This document shows positions 1 through 8,102 of a DNA stretch of 64,000 nt, piece by piece. Each line of letters opens with the position of its first letter. The first letter of the stretch is position 1. This stretch comes from Bacteroidota bacterium (GTDB taxonomy: Bacteria; Bacteroidota; Bacteroidia; Bacteroidales; Dysgonomonadaceae), in NCBI GenBank assembly GCA_023388315.1, contig JAEWGM010000036.1:165107-229106 (forward strand), read 5' to 3'. Below the pieces are notes generated by a model. It was not told where the DNA came from and made no database searches. It saw only the letters and a program-made list of their open reading frames with translations. The translations under genes and the position numbers were made by a program.

Positions 1-1370
1 GTTTCCACTTCTCCACGTTGAAAATCGACGGTTTCGCTGTGCGGATATTTCTTTTCGGGAAAAAATTTGTCTGAATAATCGGAATTGACATAAAAACGGT
101 ACGAATCGATGCCGCTCATAAAGAATTCCCGACTCGGTTTAATGGCAATTTCGCCACCACGGCCAAACGAAATATCGGCGGGAATCCATCCCGTTCCTTC
201 AAAATAAACTTCTGCCCAATCGTGCAAGTTCACCTCGCCGGGATGCGTCATCCATCCGCTTTGCCAACGTGCGGGAATGCCTTTGTAGCGCAGCATCGTA
301 ATCAGCAGCAGCGCCACCTGCCCGCAATCGCCTTTGCGATTTTCGAGTACATACTCCGGAATATTGCCGATGGTGGAATACTCCAACGCGCTCGCCCACG
401 GATAGTTGGCGGCGATGTATCGGTAAATGGCTTGCAGGTTTTCCGCGGGTGTTTGTGGGTTTCGTGTAATGCTGTCGGTAAGTTTTTTGATGTTTTCCGA
501 AAACAGAATGTGCGGCTTGCGCTCCGATGTGTAAGTTCTGTACATTTCAGAGGATTTATCATACGGCTTCACTTCGATTTCCGCCAAATCGAACCATTCG
601 CCTTGCGAAGCAAACTCGTATTCTGCCCAAAAAACCGTCGGTTTGCCGCTTTGAGCGGGCTGTTCCATATAAATGGACGTGTGCGCGGTTTTATCGTCCG
701 ACAAAATAAAATCGGGTTGCGACGCGGCAATGAACTTTACTTCGGTTTGTCTTCCAATATCTTGTCGCGGATAAGGCAGCCACGCTTTCAGCACCTCGCC
801 ATCGGGCACGGCATCGGCATTTACGGTGAGTGTGTAATGTATTTTTACTTTTTTCTTCGGAAGCAGGTATTTCCCTTTAATATTGGCCGCGATTTTCTGA
901 TTAAAAGCGTCAATAAGCAACGAATCGCGCGGCGTATCCGATTTTGGCGGCGCCGCTTTCAGCAATTCCCGAGCCGACGCGCTGACGCGGAAAATATTGG
1001 GCGCGGCGTTTCGGAAATAGCGTTTTTCGCCGTCAATAATGCGAAACTCGAGCGCTTTGGATGCTTCCCATTCGTTTAAAAGTGAGTCCGAAGGCGTAAA
1101 TTGTTGATTCTTCTCAATCCAGGCAACTATTTCCGCTTTTGTCCTGTTGAAGTCCAGTTCAACCCTGTGTAGCGAATCTTTCACAAATTGAAGTTGGGCG
1201 GCCTCTTCAGTCGATATCCCTTGCATCACGGAATCGATTATTTGCTTTGCAGCAGTGAAATTTCCGTTTTCAATTTCATTGCTGATTCGTTGCCTGTAAT
1301 GGATTGAAGAAGTGTTGCAAGCAGTGAGTGTCATGGCGATAAATGCGATAAAAAAGGCTAATTTACTCAT
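1..1370 (-). CDS. Transglutaminase-like lipoprotein, C-terminus outside window
   Basis: This is an open frame running off the left edge, read from the minus strand, with at least 456 residues. It starts with a lipoprotein signal (MSKLAFFIAFIAMTLTAC, lipobox LTAC), so it should be anchored in the envelope. A transglutaminase/protease-like core is visible: Cys at about residue 349 in KGDCGQ, His at about 383 in NLHDW, and Asp at about 399 in PADIS. These form the Cys-His-Asp triad of the transglut_core family. The segment before the core (about 150-330) looks like the beta-rich N-terminal part seen in such proteins. The start codon overlaps the HAD gene stop in ATGA, which implies translational coupling. 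The substrate is unknown; both peptidase and cross-linking roles are possible. The open frame is long and unlisted only because its stop lies outside the window. Confidence 0.85.
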   Translation of the reverse strand, partial: MSKLAFFIAFIAMTLTACNTSSIHYRQRISNEIENGNFTAAKQIIDSVMQGISTEEAAQLQFVKDSLHRVELDFNRTKAEIVAWIEKNQQFTPSDSLLNEWEASKALEFRIIDGEKRYFRNAAPNIFRVSASARELLKAAPPKSDTPRDSLLIDAFNQKIAANIKGKYLLPKKKVKIHYTLTVNADAVPDGEVLKAWLPYPRQDIGRQTEVKFIAASQPDFILSDDKTAHTSIYMEQPAQSGKPTVFWAEYEFASQGEWFDLAEIEVKPYDKSSEMYRTYTSERKPHILFSENIKKLTDSITRNPQTPAENLQAIYRYIAANYPWASALEYSTIGNIPEYVLENRKGDCGQVALLLITMLRYKGIPARWQSGWMTHPGEVNLHDWAEVYFEGTGWIPADISFGRGGEIAIKPSREFFMSGIDSYRFYVNSDYSDKFFPEKKYPHSETVDFQRGEVE

Positions 1371-2119
1371 AAGTTGTTGTTTTTAAGTGTTAAGGCAATC
1401 CGTAGGATTTCGGGAAAGCTTTCCAGTAATTCTGTCATTGAGCTAAAAACAATGTTCGCGCCGGCGTCTGTAAGCGCTTTGTCGGGCAGCGGTCCGGTGT
1501 TTACACAAATGGTGAAAAGCCCCGCTTTGGTAGCAGACTCCGTGCCCAGCGGCGCGTTTTCAATGGCCAATGCTTGGTTCGGTTTGAGATTTCCCGCTTT
1601 TTCGAGACCCATTAAAAATGGTTCGGGATCGGGTTTGCCGATTTTTGTATCGAAGGCGGTAACCATATTTTCGCGCGAAAATACGCCGGGAAAATGCTGA
1701 TTCAGGTTTTCCAGCAACGATGGTTGCTTCGAACCGGTTACTAAAACCGGCAAAAGTCCTTGCCGACGAGTGAGATCCAGTGCTTCTTTGGCGCTAGGCA
1801 TTACTGCGCCATCGTGATATTTCCGAAAAAGTTCGGTTTTGCGCAAATAAATTTCTTTTATCTCCTCTGCAGTGCCGTCACGGCCGCGCTCTTTCTGAAA
1901 GTATAAATTAATGGTGGAATCTGCGGGGCGTCCTTCGTGCATATAAAAATCTTCGGGGCGCGTGGTTTGAAAACCAAATTCCACCATCGTTTCTTGCCAC
2001 GATTTCGCGTGCGCGGGCATAGAATCGTACAGCACGCCGTCCATATCGAAAAGGATGGCTTTTAAATTGAACTGAGTGAAATTATTTTTTTGTAAATAGT
2101 TTTGGAAAAGGGTTGTCAT
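1367..2119 (-). CDS. HAD-superfamily phosphatase / beta-phosphoglucomutase-like
   Basis: A 250-residue haloacid-dehalogenase-like hydrolase. Motif I is ILFDMDGVLYDS at about residue 22, with the nucleophile Asp and the second Asp two residues later. A helical cap follows, then motif II (VTGSKQ, about 127), a Lys (IGKPDPEPF) and an acidic motif III near AIENAPLG. The layout matches subfamily IA enzymes such as beta-phosphoglucomutase and 2-deoxyglucose-6-phosphate phosphatase. IGKPDPEPF and IENAP are typical of that group, but the substrate cannot be read from the sequence. It overlaps the toxin gene upstream and the transglutaminase lipoprotein downstream by four bases each (ATGA), so all three are probably translated from one message. 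Confidence 0.88.
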   Translation of the reverse strand: MTTLFQNYLQKNNFTQFNLKAILFDMDGVLYDSMPAHAKSWQETMVEFGFQTTRPEDFYMHEGRPADSTINLYFQKERGRDGTAEEIKEIYLRKTELFRKYHDGAVMPSAKEALDLTRRQGLLPVLVTGSKQPSLLENLNQHFPGVFSRENMVTAFDTKIGKPDPEPFLMGLEKAGNLKPNQALAIENAPLGTESATKAGLFTICVNTGPLPDKALTDAGANIVFSSMTELLESFPEILRIALTLKNNNL

Positions 2120-2430
2120 GTTTTGAAAATTTCATGAATTGTTCGTGGTTCTTTTCTGCAATCCCAAATAGCTGAAATATAGATTGTTTGAGATTCCACA
2201 AAATAAATTATTTTAAAATTTCTTCTAACAACAACGGCTCGAAATTTGTTGGGATAATTTTCGAGAGATCGCTCTATTTGACCGATTTCAGGAAATCTTG
2301 CAAGCCGATCGGTTTCTTTAAGAATATCGTTAACCAATTTAAGTGCTGCGGCCTCACTTCGTTCTGCGAGCCATTGATAAATTAGGTCCAAGTGTTTCTG
2401 AGCCGTTGGTAACCAAATAATTTCATTCAT
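2116..2430 (-). CDS. RelE/ParE-family toxin
   Basis: A 104-residue protein beginning MNEIIWLPTAQKHL. It shows the compact RelE/ParE fold pattern: an N-terminal beta strand, the helical stretch AALKLVNDILKETDRL, FPEIGQ, and the C-terminal strands RRNFKIIYFV and ISAIWDCRKEP. The WDCRKEP ending resembles ParE-type toxins more than mRNA-cleaving RelE, but the target (gyrase or ribosome) cannot be decided. A longer frame starting near 2499 exists but would run deep into the antitoxin gene. The start at 2430 overlaps the antitoxin stop by eight bases, the usual arrangement for such pairs. It also overlaps the HAD gene downstream. Confidence 0.85.
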   Translation of the reverse strand: MNEIIWLPTAQKHLDLIYQWLAERSEAAALKLVNDILKETDRLARFPEIGQIERSLENYPNKFRAVVVRRNFKIIYFVESQTIYISAIWDCRKEPRTIHEIFKT

Positions 2431-2668
2431 TTGGTAAAAATTTCGCTCTGATTTTATCCTGAGAACATCCATAGCCTTGCTTGGCTTCCCGGAGCGCATT
2501 GTCTATCTCAAAATGAAGTTCTTGAACGTTAAATTGACAGGGTGGTGTGGAGAGGTATTTACTAATTGATAATTCTTTTTCCAAGCGAAGTTGATCCTTT
2601 TTTGGGAGTTGCTTTATCAAGGAGAGAATTTGTTCGTAAGTGAAGTCTAATTCTACTGCAATTTTCAT
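2423..2668 (-). CDS. Antitoxin of the RelE/ParE pair
   Basis: An 81-residue protein starting MKIAVELDFTYEQILSLIKQ. A strand-helix N-terminus is followed by a charged LPKKDQLRLEKEL helix and an acidic, less ordered C-terminus. This layout is common in Bacteroidota antitoxins paired with ParE-like toxins. It is called an antitoxin from position and size; no DNA-binding domain is obvious. The start at 2668 is preferred because a TAnnTTTG promoter at 2702-2709 lies over the alternative upstream start. Its stop overlaps the toxin start, so toxin translation probably depends on antitoxin translation. Confidence 0.75.
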   Translation of the reverse strand: MKIAVELDFTYEQILSLIKQLPKKDQLRLEKELSISKYLSTPPCQFNVQELHFEIDNALREAKQGYGCSQDKIRAKFLPNE

Positions 2669-2701
2669 ATGATTTTCTTTTTTAATTTGCTTATTCAGAC
2701 T

Positions 2702-2709
2702 CAAATATA
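2702..2709 (-). promoter_or_regulatory. -7 promoter element for the toxin-antitoxin operon
   Basis: The minus strand reads TATATTTG, matching the Bacteroidota -7 consensus TAnnTTTG, about 34 bases upstream of the antitoxin start. It lies directly after the pgi terminator. Confidence 0.55.
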
Positions 2710-2710
2710 C

Positions 2711-2746
2711 AAAAAATACCGGAATAAATTTATATGCCGGTATTTT
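2711..2746 (-). terminator. Intrinsic terminator after pgi
   Basis: On the minus strand AAATACCGG pairs with CCGGTATTT around a 14-base loop, followed by a T run. It lies some 20-55 bases past the pgi stop and just before the promoter of the toxin-antitoxin operon. Confidence 0.7.
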
Positions 2747-2764
2747 AAGACTGTTATAAGTTCT

Positions 2765-4108
2765 TTATAACCTCGCCTTTATCGCCTTCGTTTCCGTTTC
2801 ATATCCGGGTTTTTCCAGCAGTGCGAACATGTTTTTTTTGTAAGCCTCCACGCCGGGTTGGTCAAATGGGTTGATACCGAGCAGATAGCCGCTGATGCCG
2901 CACGCTTTTTCGAAGAAATAAATGAGTTGGCCGATATATTTCTCGTTGAGTTCAGGAATTTCAATCAGGATATTGGGGACGCCGCCATCTACGTGCGCGA
3001 TGCGCGTGCCCAGTTCTGCCATTTTATTCACCTCGTCCACCCGTTTTCCTTCAAGGAAGTTTAGTCCGTCGAGATTGGTGTCGTCATGCGGGATTTTTAC
3101 TTTTTTGTTGGGTTCCTTTACAGAAAGTACCGTTTCAAAAATGGTGCGTTCGCCCTCTTGAATCCATTGTCCCATTGAATGTAAGTCGGTGGTAAAATCC
3201 ACTGCCGCGGGGAAAATGCCGACGTTCTCTTTTCCTTCGCTTTCTCCGAAAAGTTGTTTCCACCATTCCGCAAAATAGTGCAACTTGGGGTTGTAGTTAG
3301 CCAGAATTTCTATCTTCTTGCCGCTCTTGTACAACTCGTTCCTGATAACGGCGTAGATTGCCGGAAGGTTATACTCAAACGAAGTGTTTGCCCCCGTTGC
3401 CTCCTCAATATCTTTTGCGCCTTCCACCAGTTTGCGTATGTTTATTCCCGCCACGGCAATGGGCAAAAGCCCTACGGGCGTGAGAACGGAATAGCGTCCG
3501 CCCACGTTGTCGGGAATGATGAAGGATTTGTAGCCTTCTTTGTCGGCTAGCGTGCGAAGCGCACCTTTTGTGGCGTCGGTAATGGCCACGATGCGTTTTT
3601 TTGCTTCGTCTTTCCCCACTTTTTTCTCCAATTGAGCCTTGAGCAACCTGAAAGCAATGGCCGGTTCCGTGGTTGTTCCCGATTTGGATATATTGATGAT
3701 GCCAAACTCTTTATCTTTCAGATAATCTGACAATTCGTGTAGATAATCTTCTCCAATATTGTTTCCGGCATACAACATTACCGGGTCTTTTTTCTTTTCT
3801 TTCAGCCATTCAAATGAATTGGAAAGCGCGTCAATAACGGCTTTGGCTCCCAAATAGCTGCCGCCGATTCCAATAACCACTACCGCTTCGCATCGCGAGC
3901 GAAGTGCCACGGAAGTGTCTTCAATTTCGCGCAAAACGTCATCGGTAATCGAAGATGGCAGGTTTACCCACCCCAAAAAATCGCTTCCTTCGCGGCTACC
4001 GTCGTAAAGCGCGTTGTTGCAGGCGGTGGCGTGTGCCGCTTGTTTCAAGATGTCTTCTTCGGGAAGAAAATCGAATACATGTTTGATATTTAACTGAATG
4101 CTGTCCAT
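2765..4108 (-). CDS. pgi: Glucose-6-phosphate isomerase
   Basis: Interconverts glucose 6-phosphate and fructose 6-phosphate in glycolysis and gluconeogenesis (cytosol). The 447 residues match the short form found in Bacteroidota and Firmicutes rather than the roughly 550-residue proteobacterial form. Seen motifs are VVIGIGGSYLGAKAV (about 77-91), the sugar-phosphate loop NISKSGTTTEP (about 139), the NVGGRYSVLTP signature (about 201), and the C-terminal lysine region near YKKNMFALLEKPG. It is the third gene of the lysS-gpsA-pgi run, 26 bases after gpsA, and is followed by a good terminator. The product would feed the PPi-phosphofructokinase encoded 34 kb away. Confidence 0.97.
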   Translation of the reverse strand: MDSIQLNIKHVFDFLPEEDILKQAAHATACNNALYDGSREGSDFLGWVNLPSSITDDVLREIEDTSVALRSRCEAVVVIGIGGSYLGAKAVIDALSNSFEWLKEKKKDPVMLYAGNNIGEDYLHELSDYLKDKEFGIINISKSGTTTEPAIAFRLLKAQLEKKVGKDEAKKRIVAITDATKGALRTLADKEGYKSFIIPDNVGGRYSVLTPVGLLPIAVAGINIRKLVEGAKDIEEATGANTSFEYNLPAIYAVIRNELYKSGKKIEILANYNPKLHYFAEWWKQLFGESEGKENVGIFPAAVDFTTDLHSMGQWIQEGERTIFETVLSVKEPNKKVKIPHDDTNLDGLNFLEGKRVDEVNKMAELGTRIAHVDGGVPNILIEIPELNEKYIGQLIYFFEKACGISGYLLGINPFDQPGVEAYKKNMFALLEKPGYETETKAIKARL

Positions 4109-4134
4109 ATTTCGTATGCTTTTTTAGTTTGTTG

Positions 4135-5130
4135 TCAGAAAAAATTGATCAATTGCGTGATGGCTGTTTGCGGACGGAGTTTCTCATACAGAATCTCGTA
4201 CACCGTGCGCGCCACAGGCATCGACACCTTGAAATGTTCGTTCATTTCGGCAATACATTTCGCGCCGTAATACCCTTCGGCAATCATTTCCATTTCAAGT
4301 TGCGCCGATTTCACAGAATATCCTTTCCCAATCATCGTTCCCAGCGTGCGGTTGCGGCTAAATTGAGAGTAACTGGTAACCAGCATATCGCCCAAATAAT
4401 GAAGTTCGCAAATATTGCGTTCCAGTGGAATCACTCCTTGAAGAAAACGCTCCATTTCTTTTGCGCAATGGCTCATCAAAACCGCCTGAAAGTTATCACC
4501 ATACTGCAATCCCGAGCAAACGCCGGCAGCAATGGCGTAAATGTTCTTCAATACCGCCGCCAACTCAATTCCCACCACATCGTTAGAAACAGAAGTTTTC
4601 ATAATGCGGGAAGTGATGGCTTCGGCCAGTTGTGTGGCTTTTTCGGTGTCTTTGCTGGCAACGGTGAGAAACGAAAGCCTTTCCAGCGCTACTTCTTCGG
4701 CGTGGCAAGGCCCGGAAATAACCCCGATGTTTTCGAGTGGAATCTTAAAATTGTCGGCCATATATTCGCTCATCACCATATTGGCGTTGGGAACAACTCC
4801 TTTCAGCGCCGAGACAATGAATTTATCTTTGAACGTACTGTTCCAGATTCTTCTAAAATATTGTCTCACATAGGGTGAGGGAATGGCAATGATGACCGTA
4901 TCGGAGTCTTTTATTGCTTTATCAAGGTTTGAATAAAAAGTTATCTGTGCCAAATTGAACTTTACATTTGTGAGATAATTGGGGTTGCGTCCTAACTTGT
5001 AAAATCCTTCAATCTGATCATCGCGCCTAATGTACCAGTTTATGTGTTTCTGATTCATTAGCACAATTTTAGCAAGCGCCGTACCCCAAGTGCCTCCACC
5101 AATTATGGCTATTTTTCTGAGTGAACTCAT
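4135..5130 (-). CDS. gpsA: Glycerol-3-phosphate dehydrogenase [NAD(P)+]
   Basis: Reduces dihydroxyacetone phosphate to sn-glycerol 3-phosphate for phospholipid synthesis. The 331 residues start with a Rossmann nucleotide-binding loop IIGGGTWGTALAKI (about 9-22). The family motifs VSALKGV (about 106), ISGPCHAEEVA (about 137) and the catalytic-lysine region VLKNIYAIAAG (about 190) follow. The C-terminal part matches the substrate-binding helical domain (FSRNRTLG). Spacing of 29 bases from lysS and 26 bases to pgi supports co-transcription. Confidence 0.96.
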   Translation of the reverse strand: MSSLRKIAIIGGGTWGTALAKIVLMNQKHINWYIRRDDQIEGFYKLGRNPNYLTNVKFNLAQITFYSNLDKAIKDSDTVIIAIPSPYVRQYFRRIWNSTFKDKFIVSALKGVVPNANMVMSEYMADNFKIPLENIGVISGPCHAEEVALERLSFLTVASKDTEKATQLAEAITSRIMKTSVSNDVVGIELAAVLKNIYAIAAGVCSGLQYGDNFQAVLMSHCAKEMERFLQGVIPLERNICELHYLGDMLVTSYSQFSRNRTLGTMIGKGYSVKSAQLEMEMIAEGYYGAKCIAEMNEHFKVSMPVARTVYEILYEKLRPQTAITQLINFF

Positions 5131-5159
5131 TTTATTGTTTGTTTTCGGATGTTAGGTTT

Positions 5160-6893
5160 CTATGAATGATTCGAAGCATTGGTTATCCATTGTTTAACCT
5201 CTTCGGGAGTGGGATTGTTCAGTCCGAGTTTGAATTTTTTGTTCAATCCACAAATTTCTTGGTGCAGTTTGTTGGGATTTAGCTCAGAAAGGGATTTTAC
5301 TTCGTTGTATCCGGCTTTTTGAAGAAGCGGAATCCATTCTTCGGGGATGCCCGTTTCGATGTATTTGGCGTTTGAATCTTTTTTCGCTTTCTTTTCCGGG
5401 CGCATTTGCGGGAAAAGCAGCACTTCCTGAATGGCGGTCTGCCCGGTGAGCAGCATGGTGAGCCTGTCCATACCAATACCCATCCCCGATGTGGGTGGCA
5501 TACCATATTCTAAGGCACGAAGGAAGTCCTGGTCGATAAACATCGCCTCGTCATCTCCTTTTTCCGACAAGCGGAGTTGTTCCTCAAAACGTTCGCGTTG
5601 GTCAATCGGGTCGTTGAGTTCCGAATAGGCGTTAGCAATTTCTTTTCCGTTTACCATCAATTCAAAACGCTCCGTAAGGTCGGGATTGGTTCTGTGTCGT
5701 TTGCAAAGTGGCGACATTTCAATGGGATAGTCAATGATGAACGTGGGTTGAATGTAGTTTCCTTCACACTTTTCTCCGAAAATTTCATCAATTAGTTTTC
5801 CTTTGCCCATCGTTTCATCCGCTTCAATGTTGAGCTTCTTACACACCTCACGCAGTTGAGTTTCGTCCATTCCCGAAATATCAATGCCTGTGTGTTCTTT
5901 AATGGCATCAAGCATTGTCACGCGTTTGTAAGGCGCTTTAAAATCTATTTCTCGGTCACCCAATTGCACTTTTGTGCTTCCCAGCACTTTGGTGGCGATG
6001 TATTCCAACATTTGCTCGGTGAACTCCATCATCCAGTTGTAATCTTTGTAGGCCACATAAATTTCCATCACGGTAAATTCGGGATTGTGCGTGCGGTCCA
6101 TTCCCTCATTTCGGAAATCGCGCGCAAATTCATACACACCCTCAAACCCGCCCACAATGAGGCGCTTCAAATACAACTCATTGGCAATGCGCAGATACAA
6201 TGGCATATCCAACGCGTTGTGGTGCGTGATGAAAGGACGTGCAGCCGCACCGCCGGGAATGGGTTGCAGTACAGGCGTATCAACCTCAAGATAACCAAAT
6301 TGGTTGATGAATTCGCGCATGGCGTTGAAAATGTGGGTGCGTTTGATGAAAATATCCTTCACGTGATCGTTCACCACCAAATCCACATAGCGCTGGCGAT
6401 AGCGCTGTTCGGGGTCGGTAAATTTATCGTATGCCACGCCGTCTTTCACTTTCACCACCGGCAGCGGTTTCAGTGACTTGGCAAGCACGGTGAGCGACTC
6501 GGCGTGAACCGAAATTTCACCCATTTGCGTGCGGAAAACATACCCGGTGATGCCGATGAAATCACCAATATCGAGCAATTTTTTGAAAACCGTGTTGTAT
6601 AATTCCTTATTTTCATCGGGACAAATATCGTCGCGGGTGATGTAAACCTGAATGCGTCCTTTGGAATCCTGCAGTTCAATAAACGACGCTTTTCCCATAA
6701 TTCGTCGGCTCATAATGCGGCCGGCAATGCTCACGGGGCGTTTTTCGTCTTCCTTAAATTCGTTTTTAATGTCTGTAGAATAGGCGTTTACATCGTAAAG
6801 CGCGGCAGGGTAGGGTTCTATCCCAAGTTTTCTTAATTCGTCAAGGCTCTGACGGCGAAATATCTCTTGTTCACTAAGTTCTAAATGATGCAT
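5160..6893 (-). CDS. lysS: Lysyl-tRNA synthetase, class II
   Basis: Charges tRNA-Lys with lysine. The protein is 577 residues from MHHLELSEQEIFRRQ. It has an OB-fold anticodon-binding domain (about 50-150), class II motif 1 around FGYLEVDTPVLQPI, motif 2 in FRNEGMDRTHNPEFTVMEIY, and motif 3 in GMGIGMDRLTML. A C-terminal extension of about 70 residues after LLFPQMRPEKK, containing IPEEWIPLLQKAGYNEV, is typical of Bacteroidota enzymes. A frame extending to 6959 exists, but the promoter -7 element at 6937-6944 lies inside it, so the start at 6893 is chosen. It is the first gene of lysS-gpsA-pgi. Confidence 0.97.
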   Translation of the reverse strand: MHHLELSEQEIFRRQSLDELRKLGIEPYPAALYDVNAYSTDIKNEFKEDEKRPVSIAGRIMSRRIMGKASFIELQDSKGRIQVYITRDDICPDENKELYNTVFKKLLDIGDFIGITGYVFRTQMGEISVHAESLTVLAKSLKPLPVVKVKDGVAYDKFTDPEQRYRQRYVDLVVNDHVKDIFIKRTHIFNAMREFINQFGYLEVDTPVLQPIPGGAAARPFITHHNALDMPLYLRIANELYLKRLIVGGFEGVYEFARDFRNEGMDRTHNPEFTVMEIYVAYKDYNWMMEFTEQMLEYIATKVLGSTKVQLGDREIDFKAPYKRVTMLDAIKEHTGIDISGMDETQLREVCKKLNIEADETMGKGKLIDEIFGEKCEGNYIQPTFIIDYPIEMSPLCKRHRTNPDLTERFELMVNGKEIANAYSELNDPIDQRERFEEQLRLSEKGDDEAMFIDQDFLRALEYGMPPTSGMGIGMDRLTMLLTGQTAIQEVLLFPQMRPEKKAKKDSNAKYIETGIPEEWIPLLQKAGYNEVKSLSELNPNKLHQEICGLNKKFKLGLNNPTPEEVKQWITNASNHS

Positions 6894-6936
6894 ATCTTTT
6901 CTAAAATCTTTTTGCCAAATGTTGCTTAAATTCCCA

Positions 6937-6944
6937 CAAAAGTA
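6937..6944 (-). promoter_or_regulatory. -7 promoter element for lysS-gpsA-pgi
   Basis: The minus strand reads TACTTTTG (TAnnTTTG), 44 bases upstream of the chosen lysS start. It decides against the longer lysS frame. Confidence 0.55.
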
Positions 6945-7045
6945 CAAAATATATTGCATTCTTTTTCTACCATATTGTTTTTTCCTTTTTTATGTGGATA
7001 ATTTGTTCATTCTCAGTATAAATTGTTCCAAGTTTCGGCATTTGC

Positions 7046-7101
7046 TATGAATGCTTATATAAAATTCATATAAATTACGGAATTATTTCTTTAATATGAA
7101 T
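7046..7101 (+). promoter_or_regulatory. Three TATGAAT half-sites upstream of the hydrogenase operon
   Basis: TATGAAT occurs at 7046-7052, its complement ATTCATA at 7064-7070, and TATGAAT again at 7095-7101. The first two form an inverted repeat with an 11-base spacer. The third lies between the expected -33 and -7 boxes of the promoter at 7111. The region from 6894 to 7298 holds no gene. The arrangement looks like binding sites for a regulator of the hyd operon; its identity is unknown. Confidence 0.4.
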
Positions 7102-7110
7102 AAAGATTTG

Positions 7111-7118
7111 TACATTTG
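7111..7118 (+). promoter_or_regulatory. -7 promoter element for the hydrogenase operon
   Basis: TACATTTG matches TAnnTTTG. The transcript would have a leader of roughly 170 bases before the first gene. Confidence 0.5.
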
Positions 7119-7202
7119 TAATGTGAGATAATCTATTTGATAGCTATTTTTGGAATGAGTATAAGTTGTTGGTTGTCTTGCTGTCTATTTGTTAAGCCTA
7201 TG

Positions 7203-7219
7203 CGCTTTTTATAAAAGCG
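7203..7219 (+). promoter_or_regulatory. Hairpin in the hydrogenase operon leader
   Basis: CGCTTTT-TAT-AAAAGCG forms a 7-base-pair stem with a 3-base loop in the predicted 5' leader. It has no immediate T run, so it is not a clear terminator; a processing or stability element is possible. Confidence 0.3.
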
Positions 7220-7298
7220 GCTACCTGTAAAATAAACGTGTTTTTTAGAAACAATATAAATTGAACTTGACGCTTTAGTCCGATCTATGATAAACAAA

Positions 7299-7640
7299 AT
7301 GAATCTGCTTCAAGTAAGCCAAACGATAAACGGGAAGATAGCGTTTGAGCCCGAAATTCGACACACTTATTCGTTTGCTTTCGCATCGGATTTGATGAGC
7401 GATGTGTTGCGTTTTCATATGGAAGACACCATTCTAATCACCGGTTTATCCACCATCCAAACATTGCGAACCGCGGAAATGTCAAACGTGCCCTGCATTG
7501 TTTTCGCGCGCGATAAGCGTGTGACGGATGAAATGCTGGAGTTGGCAAAAGAAAACCACATTGCCATTATTACGGCAGCAAGTTCGGTGTACGAAATTTC
7601 TGGGAAATTGTATCAAAACGGCATTCAGCCTGTGTATTGA
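7299..7640 (+). CDS. DRTGG-domain protein, hydrogenase-operon regulatory block
   Basis: A 113-residue soluble protein made almost wholly of one DRTGG-like domain (core from about FASDLMSDVLRF to YEISGKLYQNG). This domain also occurs in phosphotransacetylase and HPr-kinase-like proteins and often sits beside [FeFe]-hydrogenase genes. It is a paralogue of the protein at 9469-9804: both share the SDLxSDV stretch, an internal VxDExL-like segment and the GKLY ending. The start at 7299 (MNLLQVSQ) is preferred over the ATG at 7287 because it aligns with the paralogue (MNLKQLV). Its stop overlaps the next start by one base. The biochemical role is unknown; ligand sensing or partner binding is a guess. 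Confidence 0.78.
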   Translation: MNLLQVSQTINGKIAFEPEIRHTYSFAFASDLMSDVLRFHMEDTILITGLSTIQTLRTAEMSNVPCIVFARDKRVTDEMLELAKENHIAIITAASSVYEISGKLYQNGIQPVY

Positions 7641-8053
7641 TGAAGTTGCAATACCACATACAAGGAGGCGATTTCAGCGCTGCGGGCGCTGCCAGTTCCG
7701 AAGTGAAGAAAACGTTGAAAGTGTTCAATATCGATCCGCTTCTTATTCGCCGCATTGCCATCGCGTTGTATGAAGCCGAGGTGAATGTGGTGGCACACGC
7801 CTATCGGGGCGTAATGGATGTGGATATCAGCCCTGAACGCATTTTTGTGGCCATTGACGATGAAGGCCCCGGCATAGAAAATATAGAAAAAGCGATGGAG
7901 GAAGGTTTTTCCACCGCTTCCGACGAAGTGCGGCAAATGGGTTTCGGCGCCGGAATGGGCTTGCCAAACATCAAGCGCAATACCGATGAAATGCAACTGC
8001 AATCGGTTCCGGGAAAAGGTACAAAGCTTGAACTGATGGTGAAATTTAAATAG
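7640..8053 (+). CDS. GHKL ATPase of the anti-sigma/RsbW type
   Basis: A 137-residue single-domain histidine-kinase-like ATPase. The N-box lies in ALYEAEVNVVAHAYRG (about 49), the G1 box in DDEGPGIENIE (about 75), and the G2 region in GFGAGMGLPNIKRN (about 103), ending GKGTKLELMVK. The lone domain resembles RsbW/SpoIIAB-type serine kinases that control sigma factors through partner switching. No sigma factor or anti-anti-sigma gene is seen nearby, so the partner may be one of the adjacent DRTGG or Fe-S proteins. ATG at 7640 overlaps the preceding TGA. Confidence 0.82.
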   Translation: MKLQYHIQGGDFSAAGAASSEVKKTLKVFNIDPLLIRRIAIALYEAEVNVVAHAYRGVMDVDISPERIFVAIDDEGPGIENIEKAMEEGFSTASDEVRQMGFGAGMGLPNIKRNTDEMQLQSVPGKGTKLELMVKFK

Positions 8054-8066
8054 ATATCCGAAAACA

Positions 8067-8099
8067 CTCCCTCCCTTGTGGGGAGGGTTGGGGAGGGGT
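8067..8099. repeat. GC-rich palindromic repeat, family A
   Basis: A short C-rich arm (CTCCCTCCC) pairs with GGGGAGGG and is followed by a second GGGGAGGGG arm. It fills the gap between two operon genes and ends three bases before the next start codon. Related units lie at 11161, 13542, 13975 and 50651. Confidence 0.75.
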
Positions 8100-8102
8100 A
8101 AA

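Noticed and set aside
222..1079. Plus-strand frame of 285 codons
   Set aside because: It lies opposite the transglutaminase-like gene, whose signal peptide and catalytic triad are convincing; the plus-strand product has no recognisable features.
4129..4878. Plus-strand frame of 249 codons
   Set aside because: It is antisense to gpsA and the product is rich in His, Arg and Phe, as expected for a shadow frame.
5856..6476. Plus-strand frame of 206 codons over lysS
   Set aside because: It is antisense to the conserved class II synthetase core.
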